From NCBI GenBank assembly GCA_015501595.1, contig JADNRX010000043.1, positions 173,129-237,128 on the forward strand: a DNA stretch of 64,000 bases. Reading direction: 5' to 3'. The notes under the pieces are model-generated. The model ran no database searches, was not told the origin of the DNA, and saw only the letters and a program-made list of their open reading frames with translations. The DNA is from Hymenopellis radicata. Its lineage: Eukaryota > Basidiomycota > Agaricomycetes > Agaricales > Physalacriaceae. The translations under genes and the position numbers were made by a program. Below, piece after piece: positions 47,901-58,727 of this stretch (position 1 is the first letter of the stretch; every line of letters begins with the position of its first letter).

Positions 47901-49843
47901 ATTGCTCGGAATCAGAGACGGTAGCGATAGCAAGAACGGTACCATCCTGACATACACAGATTGTATCGCGCCAGCCGGAACGATGATTCTCCATCACTAG
48001 CAAGGGCACGGATGGGGCCATATAGCGCTTCGCCGAATGGATGTTCGCGCCACACATCAATGAAGGTTCGGAGCCAGGCGGCAAGTTGTTTGCCTGTCTC
48101 GGCTTTACACGACGGTGAAAGAATCAGAGGAATGGGGGTGTATTGCTCGGAATCAGAGACGGTAGCGATAGCAAGAACGGTACCATCCTTCCCGCGATGA
48201 CAGGCATGCGGATCGTCACGTTGGCGCTCAAGAGCGTCAGCGATCTTCTCCAAATCCTCGATACTATTGATGACGAGATTAAGGAGTTTAGAATGCTCCC
48301 GACATAGTCCAAGGATAACGTTACGCACGCTCTCGTAGCGACAGATCTCCTCCAGCGCGACGCCATCGATCATCACAATAATGCCGGGAAGTATGCCCGC
48401 CGATGATTTCGTTGGTGGTTTACGAACAGCAGGATCTAAAAGAGCAACAATGTTGACTCTAATCTCCTCAGCAGTGGGTATACCAAGACTGGGAAGGAGT
48501 TGGGGAACATGATGATGCTTCAGAAGAGTAGTACGTGATGGATAGCCCTCTGCACGCTGCAGAGTGTTAAGCATTCTATCACCGCCATAGGATTTCGAGA
48601 GGAATGCCTTGTCAAAGTCACGTTGAGTGAAACCAGATCTGGGACGATAATTACTGGTCAAGCACCGCTGAATCGTGTTCAGCAGTGTTGACGAGGAACC
48701 GCTGCGTTTGAGTGATGCAGCGACTAGGCGGCGCAACGCGGGAACATCGTTCTGGGAGAGAAGCATCATAACACGCTTGTGGTCGCCAAGCTTCTTCGAA
48801 AGACGGCGAATTTGTCGTTCTTTATTCCACAGCTATACGTGTGATCAGTAAGTGATGTATCGACATTTGAAAGATGCTCACTCGGGTGCGAAGAGCTCGC
48901 TCCTCGTTTGACTTTGTCTGAAGCAGCGTCACGAGTTGCTCATGGTTCAAAAACCGATACGGAGTGTGAGCCTTTGATTCTCCAGCCGCATCCGTCATGA
49001 ATTTACGGAACGATGCAAGATTTGGCACGGCACTGCAGACGGAGCAACATTCACGTTGCTCTTCCTCGGGCGTTGAAAGGATAACGTGACAGCCGCGTCC
49101 AAGCAAACGAATGTATTTTCCATCAGATGTAATACTGACGGGTTCCCAGTCCATCACTGAAGTAGCATGTCGACTAAATCCGTACGTAGTCCAAGCATTA
49201 CCCGGAAGCCATTGAGTCAATGCACCGCGGCACTTTGACGCGCCGGGAAAGCGATTAGAGGGGGGCTCGGGATGCAGATGCATGTCGTCCAAGGAATCTG
49301 TAATTTCCGAAATAGACTCATCGCGTTCTGCAGGCGCGACATGTGGGATGGAGTACATGGGGAGATCATCGTCTGATGCGATAGGTATGCTATCGTTGGA
49401 TGAATCAGATGGGGTCGCTGGCCCGGGAGATGATGCAGGGAGAACATGGATGGAGGGTATAGGTGTCTTGGATCGTGAATCGGCGGCGGTAGTAGGCGGG
49501 GACTGTGGCCACTGTATATCTCCTTGAGATAAAGCAAGATATTGACGCGAGAATTACACACCTGTATGGATGGCTGTGGTGTGACACCTCCTTCAGTATC
49601 AGACACCTGAGGTTTGTGCATGTAGGTTCCCAAAGCCGCATTCCTTCTGCAAGGTTGCCCGCCGCGATGTCTGTGGAGATTGACCGTGTTGCGCTTGATG
49701 CCCACTTTCACGGGAAGTCCGCAAAGATCACAACGAGAGACGAGATCACCGTCATGAAGAAAGACATCGTATTCGACCGCGGTCCCGTCACCGTACAAGA
49801 TAACGGCTTTGGGTAGTATGGGCTCGGATTGCAAGGAATCCAT
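44930..49843 (-). pseudogene. DDE-like transposase of element B, disrupted by a tandem duplication
   Basis: Minus-strand exons form one gene of roughly 1500 codons. The N terminus has a zinc-finger-like CDLCGLPVKVGIKR then HRHRGGQPC. Next come CSVCSAVPN, NHEQLVTLLQTKSNEER and QIRRLSKKLGDHKRV, and GFTQRDFDKAFLSKSYGG. A catalytic-type core follows, with acidic residues in MIDGVALEE, ASDGESSFRL and CDPKHVFKR. DRLENIFSNVRTQ and RNPDLDLGHRRLD come after. Beyond an intron near 46349-46430 come TMRTLRAQG, CKLCGEVLTLSKMRAHCGQH and CPICDVSVSGEQ. The core order resembles P-type transposases (D, D-G, D-x-x-H, then a large-insert C half), which is inference. A perfect 241-bp duplication shifts the frame, with a stop at 47912, so this copy should be inactive. 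I recognise the family from other agarics but know no name. Confidence 0.78.
47708..48189. repeat. Perfect 241-bp tandem duplication in the transposase
   Basis: 47708-47948 and 47949-48189 are identical and adjacent. The unit is not a multiple of three, so the second pass is out of frame and meets a stop. It duplicates the segment from DGTVLAIATV to RYNLCM, including the DGESS acidic motif. It may be real or an assembly error. Confidence 0.9.
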
Positions 49844-50301
49844 TGCAGATACGCGGAGAATCTTGTGAATGCGTGTATATCAGATCATATAACTCAAAAA
49901 AGGTATCAAGTATACATTATATGACGGGTTATTGAGTAGTATTTAGAGGGAGGAAGTAGGATCGCCGCTGCGAAGATGAGAGTAAACGAGGAAACGATGT
50001 CATAAGCCGACTACGCATACAAATGCTCAGGTACAAATACTAGTAAACTAATAGATGCCCCCGCCGGCAGTCAAGTAAGTAAAGTAACAATATACGTGTA
50101 AAAAAATGCACAGGAAATAAACGGATGCACATTATTTCCAACCTATATCAATAGTCGCAACTGTCAGCAGCATAGAATCCTCAGGACTTGAAGAGACCCT
50201 TCAGTCCTGGTAAAGCACGCCCAAGGCGGTCTTGTCGAGCAGCCGGACAACGAGATAGGGATCAAGACGCGCGAAACCAGCATGACTGCCATAATGGGCA
50301 A

Positions 50302-50402
50302 GCCGAGGCGCCGTGTCAACGGCAGCGAGACGGGGACGAGTAAACCAAAGGGGGGCCAACAGGCAAGTCGATTTCTCGGAATGCTCCGAAAAACACCCCC
50401 TG
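50302..50402. repeat. Terminal inverted repeat of element B, right
   Basis: 101 bp, perfect inverse of 44762-44862. Confidence 0.95.
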
Positions 50403-51488
50403 CCCGTATGTCTGTCCGCGATTCGCGAAGGAGGTCGAAGTCGGATAGAAAGCCGTACTCGATGACTTGATCCCAGTCTAAAGTTGGCTTGGGAGGATAG
50501 AACACCAGGGCGGCGGCGTTGTACTTCTCGAGAGCCGTTCTAATGGCATGCGACCGCGTCTTGAGAGCGTTCGCAATATGTTTGCGTAGTTTGTAGCCTA
50601 TGGCTCAATTTACCGTTCGTTCAGAATACAATGAAGTAGAGAGCTCACCAGTTTGAGCCTGATTCACCTTGCTCAGCTCAAAGAGCCTGGAGATGACCAG
50701 TCTCTCTAGCACGTCCAGTGCGCGCCGATATACCCTCGTTCGTCGAAGCTCAGCTGTCTGCCCCCACAGCGGCATCTCAGGCGTCCATCGATGCTCAATC
50801 TCCATCCTGACCTCCAATCTTTGGACATCCTCCAGAGCTCGATCACGCCTTTCCTGCAGGTGACGCCGTGCAGTCTCAATGGATTTTGTGTAGTCGCGAT
50901 GACTGGGCATCACCTCCGGCGTCAATACATTCCACCCAACCTTCTGCTTCTCGAGTTGCTCGTCACAGTCAGCGAGGGTTTCAAGCTTGCCCAGATACTC
51001 CATCTGCAATGTTTCTTCAGGCGGCTCCTTCAACAAACTCTGCAGGTGGGCCCTCTCCTTGGTTAACCACTCCTTGAACACCTCCTTCGAGTCAATGCAC
51101 TTCTCTGCCATCGTCTTCTCCACCTGACGCTCTGTAGCCAATAGCTGCAGCGCCTGTAGGTAGTTATCAACAAGAAATGTACCTAAATCAATATTAGTGA
51201 TTTTAGATAAAAGTCAAGTGAAACCGACGAACTCAAGTTCTCGTAAGTATCCACGTCCTTCCTTTGAAAGACACCATTTATCAAACGCTTGCGATGGAAG
51301 GCGCTCGAGTGTCTTGTAACGGCGGCGAGTGCATTTGTTTTCCCGAACATACGTTCGCATCCCTCGAAGTCTTCCAATCCTGCGCCCTCGACATACCTCG
51401 GCAGGAATCTGAGCTGACACAGTCGGTTATGGGCATGTCCATGGAATAATCCAACCAAGGTCTTGAATTCGAGCTCCTTTGCTAGCTC
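50403..51488 (-). pseudogene. KDZ transposase, middle segment
   Basis: This piece lies between elements A and B. It begins LAKELEFKTLVGLFHGHAHN and continues YVEGAGLEDFEGCERMF, with the glutamate expected to complete the DDE triad. Then come TRHSSAFHRKRL, KEVFKEWLTKERAHLQSLL and HRWTPEMPLWGQTAELR. It ends RLVISRLFELSKVNQAQTG and, after an intron near 50590-50650, YKLRKHIANALKTRS to LLRESRTDIR at the edge of element B. These are characteristic KDZ signatures. At both ends the code runs straight into the target duplications (GCTC at 51485-51488, CCCGTATG at 50403-50410). Confidence 0.88.
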
Positions 51489-51999
51489 ATCAGGAAACCA
51501 CCTTTGGACTCAGGATGACTCAGAGATATTCAACTGAGTCAAGTTGACCAGGAGGAGCAGAGCTAACTCAAGTATACTCTGAATAACCTGAGTTACAAGG
51601 CACTTCTCTAGGTTAACCCAAGCTGACTCAGTTTGCTCTTAGTAGACTCAAACTGCAGGCACTCAGAGGTCATTGCTTGAGTCGAATTGAGTAGGCTTGA
51701 GATCATCATTAAGTCCACAAATAGCAGTGGGCATCTTTGAGTAGCTTGGAGTTGATTTGAAACGACTATAGATTAACACTTAAAACCAATTCAACCAACT
51801 AGTTCGTTTATACAATTTTATTTGGATTTCTTCTTTCTCCCCATAGTAGGTACAAATCTAAGTAACATAAGGATATTGCAAGGATATAGGTATGTGTGCA
51901 TGAGAGTCGAGAAAAGAAAATGTACATTAAGCATAGAAAGATCAGTCTTCCGATCAAAAGTTCGGGAGCACCTCGCCAGTGGCGATGCCGTCGACTTAT

Positions 52000-52990
52000 C
52001 TATCCCACGGCAGTGAGGTACACACAAAGGACATCCAGGACCCCCCACAAGCCATCGTCGTGGATCCCTGGCATAACCACGTTCTTATACAGCCCGTGGA
52101 TCGAGCTGATAGACTGCAGAAGTTTGTATGTCTCGAATAGCTCACGAGCAAACGCACGCAGGTCCTCGTTCGATAGGGAAAGCGCTCCAAGCTCGACACA
52201 TGAGCCTCGGAAGGAAAAAAAAATTCGGCGCAGGTGTGGGTGCTTTCCCCGCTCGGCGAGATAACGCGTGAAAAGATAGAAGAACGACTGCATCTCCGTA
52301 TCAAACGCCTAGCGACACGTGTAAGTACAGGCAGAGAGCAGCAAGTCGGACAGTATACCTTCTTCGTGCTAGGATCATCGACGGTGGCGACAAGATGGCC
52401 AATCTCGCCTTGGCTGCAATGCCAGTCGTCGCTGTCTTGAAATCGATGTGGCTAGGGCCGCGAACACGGGCGTTAAACGAGTCCGGGCGAGGCATGAGAC
52501 TCGACGACACATAGGGTGGAGAAGAGCAGGTCTTGGCGGTGGGTGTAGAGGTACTGGGATAGGGGACCGTATGATGGCGGATGGGGGAGGCAGAAAGGCT
52601 GCACGGGGACGTAATCGGCTGGGATAGACTGTGACGACCATGCAAGAATAATTTTCGCAGTGCGCGGCAAGGACGACGTCGTGGACGGGGAAGAGAGTCA
52701 CGTTGGATGTCTTGGGCGCGAAAGCGGCAACGACATGGGTTGGATGGACGAGCTTCGAAGCCCGGAACGGTGACCTTTATCGAGGTGGGAATGGCCCGAG
52801 CGTTGGCGGAATGGACGTGGGTCTGCGCCATGGAGAGGTCGCGGAACAGCCGTGGGCCGCAGGTGGCAAAGCTGTGCGCACAAACTGGGGCGACGCATTG
52901 GCGCTGTTTCTCGATGTCTTGAATGGCGTGCGCAAACTTCTTCTCGTGGAGCTGGACGGCGTCGATGAGACGGCACAGTCATAGCTCGGA
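52000..52990 (-). pseudogene. Clampless1 (Clp1)-like gene remnant inside element A
   Basis: Minus-strand pieces match the C-terminal half of the basidiomycete Clp1 family. TLFPVHDVVLAAHCE comes first, then VPVQPFCLPHPPSYGPLSQYLYTHRQD (read in two parts), and the C terminus SSIHGLYKNVVMPGIHDDGLWGVLD. Clp1 is required for clamp-cell formation and dikaryotic growth in model mushrooms. Between HCE and the next piece the frame changes by one at GCGAAAATT (about 52652-52660), and the second piece ends in a stop after HASPGLV. The N-terminal half expected for the family was not found in frame. It looks like a captured, partly decayed copy rather than the resident gene. An intron could explain some shifts. 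Confidence 0.6.
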
Positions 52991-54599
52991 TATCGTGCCC
53001 AGGAGTTCGGGAGGATACGTCGTCGCCGCGAGTTGGTCTTCTGGTTCCAATGGCCGAACGACGCCCTTCGTAGATACGCGCTCCCGTATCATCTTCCCGT
53101 CCCAAGAGCCGGATTCCTGTAAGTATAGACGTGAGTATCGCTGGCCGGTTACAATATCACGAAGGAACTTACATAGTATCGCTCAGATGAATTTAGCGTC
53201 GTCTTTGAGCGCGTCTTTGAATTACCCCCCTCAGGCGATTCCTGCCCCATGAGATCCGTCGCAGAACGTAACGGCGAAGACGACGGGTCCAGTCGTGACA
53301 GTGCTGCAATCTTTTGCGACAGACTGCTCAGCGAGATGCGTTGATCGGTAGGCTTTTCCGGTAGTGTCTCTCATGTCATTTCTGACGGTGGTGAAGTGGT
53401 GATTTGAGTCGTTGGTTGTGATGTTGATGAATTCGAGTCTGCCACGATCGGCTGCGGGTGAGAGGTACTTGGAGTGTAGAGATGATGTCGACTGTTGGTA
53501 AAAGCTGGTTACATGTTTGCAGAACGGGGTAATGGCGCGAAAACAGAACTTGGCGGGCGTTGTGGGGGAAAACAAGACAGATAGGATGTGTGCAGTATCT
53601 GGTCAAAGCTTAATAGACCGCAAAGCGTAAAGAACGAAGCTCACCATCATATAGCGAGGTCGCCTTGGAACACTGGTCGGTGGGGAAAGAGACCGCGCCC
53701 TTGAAGAGGGGAGTATTGAATTCAGCGGAGAAGGTGCCAGCCATGGCATCTGGGAATCAGGTGCGGGTCTAGAAGCTATTTAGCAAGCATAGTTTAAGGA
53801 AATATGTACGCACCTGGGCGCGCACAAGGCAAAGCTGTCTGACCCTCATGCCCTCCCACATCTTCGGTTCAAACACCTGGCAAGATTTCGAAGTCCCGTC
53901 GAGTGAAGATATCGGTGGTCGTACGACGACGATGGGTAACGGGATGGTGGCCAGAAAGAAGGACACGCTGTAACATGCTTCGCCCCGACTACCAGTATCT
54001 TCAAGGCATGGAAACACACAGATATAGGCCACAGAAGAGAGATGATAACCTCATAAACGCCTATAGTCTATGGCTAGGTCGTTGCGGAGCGAGCACAGTC
54101 CGTCGTGGTGGTCGGAGGGCAAGTAAACTTGCTAGAAAACACCCTTGATCACCGCTCGGATGATCGGACCGGGCTGCTTTCAACGACTTCGTAGAGCTCT
54201 AGCACGACAACCAAGAAGATTGATGCTCTGAAATATTGCAGGACGAGTTCCTGTGATGTTTTGGGGTCTTTTATTTTTTGGCCAATTTTTGGCCTTACAA
54301 GAAGATACTACTCATGCTAGCAGCGCCGATACCGCGTTTACGATGTCAGATGTTAAGTCCGTCAACATACCATTCAGTCAGACATTTACTGGACTTATCT
54401 AGATATTCTGCTGATGTTTATAGCCTCCTCCTCGTCATCGTTCAACGTCTACAACACGTTGAACGATGTTCGGAATCCGGGTCCGACGATCCGAGCAGCA
54501 CTTGATCGCTGTTTGGAGTCATCTTCTCTCTTCCACAAGCCACCACCATCACCAAAATCCTGGCACAGTCGCCGTCGCCCCACCTCTGCCTCCTCCCTT

Positions 54600-55700
54600 C
54601 GCCATGATTATGCTCTGCCCATTGGACGACTGGACTGCGCGCGCGTGTAAGCCCTGCCGAAGCAGGCAGCACTTTTCAAGCACGGCGTCGTCAACTGTCG
54701 AGTCGGCATCCAGCAGCGCCCACCCCGCGCATCCCCACAAATGGGCTCTGCGAGAGCGGTAGCAGGAGGGTTCAAGTCTGACACTGGACGTCGGCCGCGG
54801 TGCGCCTCTCTCCCTCCAACGACCACCATTATCGGCACGGACGTCTCTCCCAGCTCTTCTTTCTCGCTTCTACCCTCTATTTTTGTTCCTAGTGTCTATT
54901 TTCGTTCCCAGTGCTCGTTGGACGACCGGGATGCCCACGCGTAAGCCCTGTCAGAACAGGCCGCACTTATGTTGGCCCCGTCGACTTAGGAGAAGTCGAC
55001 GTCAAGCAGCGCCTGCCTCGCTGCAGACCGGGCTCTGAGAGAGAGGGCAAGAGGAATGGACACTGCACTATCCGCAAGTGGGCAGTGTCTCGGTGCGTTT
55101 TTTTTCCCCCAGATTTCAACGACGACTCCACAGACCTCGATTGTGCGCGCAACCGTGCTGCCCTCGTTAACGTGGCTGTCAGCAGACGTGCGTGCGTCCG
55201 GTTTCGACCAAGTCAAAGCTTCTTTTCCAAGTCCCACTACCATGTGCGCAACCACAAGTCATTTCCAGGTCGTTTCTTCTCCTTCCAACAACCACCACGA
55301 TCGGTACGAATGCCACTCCTGCCTCTTCTGTCGCCTCACCCCTCTATTCTCGTAGCAGTATACACTACACCGTTTGAACTTTGCAGGCGGGCAGCATTTC
55401 CGTGTGTTTCCATTTCTTGCATGTCGGCTATGCTTACTTTTTTCCATATCAGACGTCAACACTTTTGCTCTCACAAATCCTCCCGCAGTATTCCGCAATT
55501 CCTCGCAAGTACGGTCAATAGCGATATCCATATCGGCATCACATGTATGTTGGTTTTTTCTTCTCGAGTACGATTCACTCGTCTCCCTCCTTCCAGTACG
55601 TACTGCGCACTAGCAAGCCCGCACCGAAGGCCTTTGTTTTTGTGGCAACGGTAACCACTCCTGGCCTTGGACGACCGCAGACAACCTAGACGACGATGTA
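54600..55700. repeat. Degenerate repeated blocks in element A
   Basis: TTGGACGACYGG-like strings occur at about 54620, 54917 and 55655. Each of the first two is followed by GTAAGCCCTG and a CAGGCMGCACTT-like string. CAACRACCACCAYKATCGGYACG occurs at about 54817 and 55287. The blocks are diverged copies of a 300-500 bp unit. Long ORFs here (for example 54911-55654, plus) have no known motif. Confidence 0.5.
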
Positions 55701-56595
55701 GGATCGCAAGCCCAGTGATACAATGGCTTGCGAGCACGACGGCAAGACGGTTGCTATATAACTGCATGACGACTGCGAGCATGGACAAGCACGCCTACAG
55801 GACAACACCGAACTTGAAATCCAGGACGACCCATTTCCTTCAGGCATGGCGACCTCAACGGTAAGCCGTCAGTGTTTCAACTGCAGCACCCTCACTCACC
55901 GTCATCTCCAGTACGACGATACCCCCGTCAAGCATGAGATGAGGCCTGCCGACTACGACTCCGAGACCCGTGAGTGACTTCCACTCGCTATGGCGGTCAT
56001 TCACACGTTGTCCCAGACTTTTCGAGGACCATCGGCTTCGACAACGGGCATCACGACCACCATGACTGTAACGAACAGCATTTCCAACGACCTGCATGAC
56101 TCTGACGACGACTGCAACTTCCTTTCTGAATATAAACGTACTTAGGACAAGCAGATCGGCGTCCACAAATGGTTGCCACACTTGACATGAGTTATATTAT
56201 ATATTATATATACAATGTTGCTTGTTGGCCTGTATATATATGTAATTGCTTGTTTATTCAAAATATAATCTTATTCCGCTCTCATTCTGTTCCTCTTTAG
56301 ACGGATTTTACTGAATTTGGTCTAGCTTTAAGTAACCTACAGTTGGCTTGACAAACAGCCTGTAGCTCACTCTAGTAGAATCAACCTTGCATGAGCTGAC
56401 TTGAGGATCATTGAGAGTGGCTTAGAGTAAGTTAGAGACAGCTAAGGCAGACTCCAAAGCAGCCTGAGTTAGGCTGCAGGTCTGAACCTTTCTCAGAGCT
56501 GACTTGTTGACCTATATGGCTTCTTATCCCCTGGTCAGCTAGAGTTAACCATGGTGTACCACAGTTATCCTGAGCCCAGTACCTATTTTCCTGAT

Positions 56596-58291
56596 GCTCC
56601 CGAAGAGGGCTCTTCTTGACGGTGGTTCCGAATTGACAGCCGATGTCGTAGCCACAGCCTAGTTTCCCACCAAGCACCTTGAGGAGATGTGCTGTGACCG
56701 CCAGCCCATACTGTGCACTACACCAGATGTTAGCTCTGTTTAGCTTAACAAAGAAAGACTTACAGTTCACCGCTTTTTATCATATCGGCGACAACAAGCA
56801 CAAACCCATGGCGACAGAGAGCAAGAAAAATCCCAGTTTCCTCGAAGATTCCCCACATCTTTGCTACCAGGTCGGCCTTCATGTTATGCCATCGATCCTC
56901 ACAGCCCGAATCTTCATCATCATCATCCTGCCCATAGATTAGTTCAACGACGCAGTTGTTTATGATAGTACTTACTGGCATATCCCCCAGCAGCTCGCTG
57001 AGACGCTCTTTTGACCAGTCCATAACCTTCGCACGACTAAGGTAGTAATTCGACGCGTCCGCACGTCTGTCCTCTCTCTCGCGACTCGCGCGCGCCACCT
57101 TTGGGTCGTCAAAGTCCGACCGGCGAACCGCCCGATATACCCGCTTTAGCGAGTCGTTCCCGTCCATGCAGTAAAGCATATGGTAAATCAGTTCGGCCTC
57201 GCCCTCCAACTCGTAGGTGCAACAGGGACAACAATTCTTCAAACGATGATTTATATCCTGGCGAAGTAATGCGCGTTCGACGCGCTTGTTGACTACTGCA
57301 AGAATGTCTTCCAGCATGTCGTATGCGATGGCGAAATGAGTAGGGATGGTCGTTCGAGTTGGAACCAAATGGAAATCGTTCAGCGTTCGTACGAAGGCCT
57401 CCACGGAAAGCTGAGGGCATCGCAGACGAGTCGTTCGAAAAAGTTCGAGAGTTCGAGTGGTAAAGGCGAATGTATGAACCAGCGGAGCCACAGGAAGTAA
57501 ACCACAACGAACGAATGCCGCGGCAACGGTGGGATCGCTGTGATAGACGTCAATGTCCATCTCCCTTCTCCCTGTTGACCTGCTCAACTCTAGTCAAAGA
57601 AAATCAACAGTTCACTTACAGAAGAGATCAATCACTAAGACGGTGTGCTTTTGTGGCCACCCCGGAACATCCTCTGCTAGCTGAGCCGATTGGAAGGGCT
57701 CCATATTGTCAAAGCCCTTGCCTCCACGCGAAGATGACCAGCTCAGATACGCCTCGACCAAGTGAGGGAGCTGAGGTTCAAAGGAGGTTGTCCGCACTTG
57801 GGTGCGGTCACGGCGCGTCCGGTTATCCTTACGCTTGGAAGATTTTGTTCTGCAGGCGACTTAGCATCATCAGAAATGCGCGGAGTAAGGCGCTTACCTT
57901 TGCCTTTCACAAAAGTCCTCCGCCATATGCTCCACGACTTCTCTCAACTCCCCACCTGCATGACTACTCTGCATGGCAACTCGCCCAGTCAGCACATCCT
58001 CCATCATCGCCATATCCGCATCCATATCCTCATCCATCCCGTCCATCTCGTGTTCCTCCGAAGGATGGCGTACTTGGCTCAGATTGTGCAGGTCGGCATG
58101 CAGCTGAAGTCGCTGCCCCCGGACAAATGATGAACATTGGCGATACGTTTGGCGAAGTCGTCCTCCTTTTCGCGTCTTGTACCGGCAGGTGTCAGAAGAC
58201 GCCGTTTGACCAGAGAGCCGGTGCTTGCGCCCGCTCCGTTGATAGCGAGTCCGCGCCTCTTCGTTTTGGTTTTCGGTTTGGACGGAGCCAT
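56596..58291 (-). pseudogene. KDZ transposase, N-terminal segment
   Basis: The gene starts at ATG 58291 (MAPSKPKTKTKRRG). After introns it gives FEPQLPHLVEAYLSW with WPQKHTVLVIDLF, then RLRCPQLSVEAFVRTLNDFH, then the cysteine cluster CCPCCTYELEGEAEL and YCMDGNDSLKR, which holds the first catalytic aspartate. EDRWHNMKADLVAKMWGIFEE, ALCRHGFVLVVADM and GCGYDIGC (second aspartate) follow. This is the N-terminal and first catalytic part of a KDZ (Kyakuja-Dileera-Zisupton) transposase. Element A is inserted just after KSPLRE. It lies head to head with the TET/JBP gene, as described for KDZ elements in basidiomycetes. Without the two insertions the frame appears open, so the gene was probably functional until recently. 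Confidence 0.9.
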
Positions 58292-58727
58292 GTTGACGTC
58301 ACGTGCGCGCAGACCAAAGTTTGGCAAAGGACGTGAACCAAACAAAGCCCTTGTTCTCTACCTCCCACCAACAACCCTGCAACAGGTATGTGACGTTCAT
58401 CTTCGCTTTTGCTGCTCTTTCGGATGCGCGCGATGATAACAGCAATTCGCTTGCTGGCGCAGGCATCATCCCTGGGGCCACGCCAGCAAGCTGATTGCTG
58501 CTGCTGTTGCACGCGTCGAAGGGACAGCAAGAGCACGCACGACACGTCAATCGGCTGATAAACACTCCCCAGAGCTTCAATGTCGTGGTTTATTCGCTCG
58601 GTGAGTGTTTCTTTCCTTTGACGCGTCTTGGTCTTAGTGTTTTGGTCAGCTGAGAGGCGGCAAAGAGTATACTCCTTCGCCCGTGTCCCCAATCCGCGCC
58701 AACGCGTGCTTCGAACTCAAGACAGCA
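58292..58727. promoter_or_regulatory. Bidirectional promoter between KDZ transposase and TET/JBP
   Basis: 436 bp separate the two divergent start codons. Right upstream of the KDZ ATG lies TGACGTCACGTG (58294-58305), which overlaps a palindromic CRE-type site with a CACGTG E-box. No other strong element is visible. Shared regulation of the two genes is inferred from the arrangement. Confidence 0.5.

Larger units (their letters stand above)
44762..50402 (-). mobile_element. Element B: 5.64-kb DNA transposon with 101-bp TIRs
   Basis: The ends start CAGGGGGTGTTTTTCGG and are perfect inverted repeats of 101 bp (44762-44862 and 50302-50402). The 8 bp CCCGTATG flank both sides (44754-44761 and 50403-50410). 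It is inserted in the KDZ transposase gene, and its removal restores that frame. One large gene on the minus strand fills it. CA-starting ends and an 8-bp duplication occur in P and hAT elements. The encoded protein has no hAT dimerisation motif, and I know it only as an unnamed multicopy agaricomycete family. Confidence 0.92.
51489..56595 (-). mobile_element. Element A: 5.1-kb element carrying a Clp1-like gene
   Basis: The termini are imperfect inverted repeats starting ATCAGGAAA and sharing CTCAGGATRACT about 20 bp in. They are flanked by a 4-bp duplication GCTC (51485-51488 and 56596-56599). Removing it with one GCTC joins KDZ codons KSPLRE and LAKELEF in frame, so the boundaries are firm. 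The outer 300 bp at each end are packed with short ACTCA/TGAGT and AGCTGAC-type strings, like transposase-binding subterminal repeats. No transposase was recognised inside. It holds a frameshifted Clp1-like gene, degenerate repeats at 54.6-55.7 kb, and a short exon (about 53644-53744, minus) whose MAGTFSAEFNTPLFKG resembles the start of fungal aldehyde dehydrogenases. A gene-capturing non-autonomous element is inferred. Confidence 0.8.

Noticed and set aside
54911..55654. 247-aa plus-strand ORF
   Set aside because: Low-complexity, no motif, lies in repeated blocks of element A.
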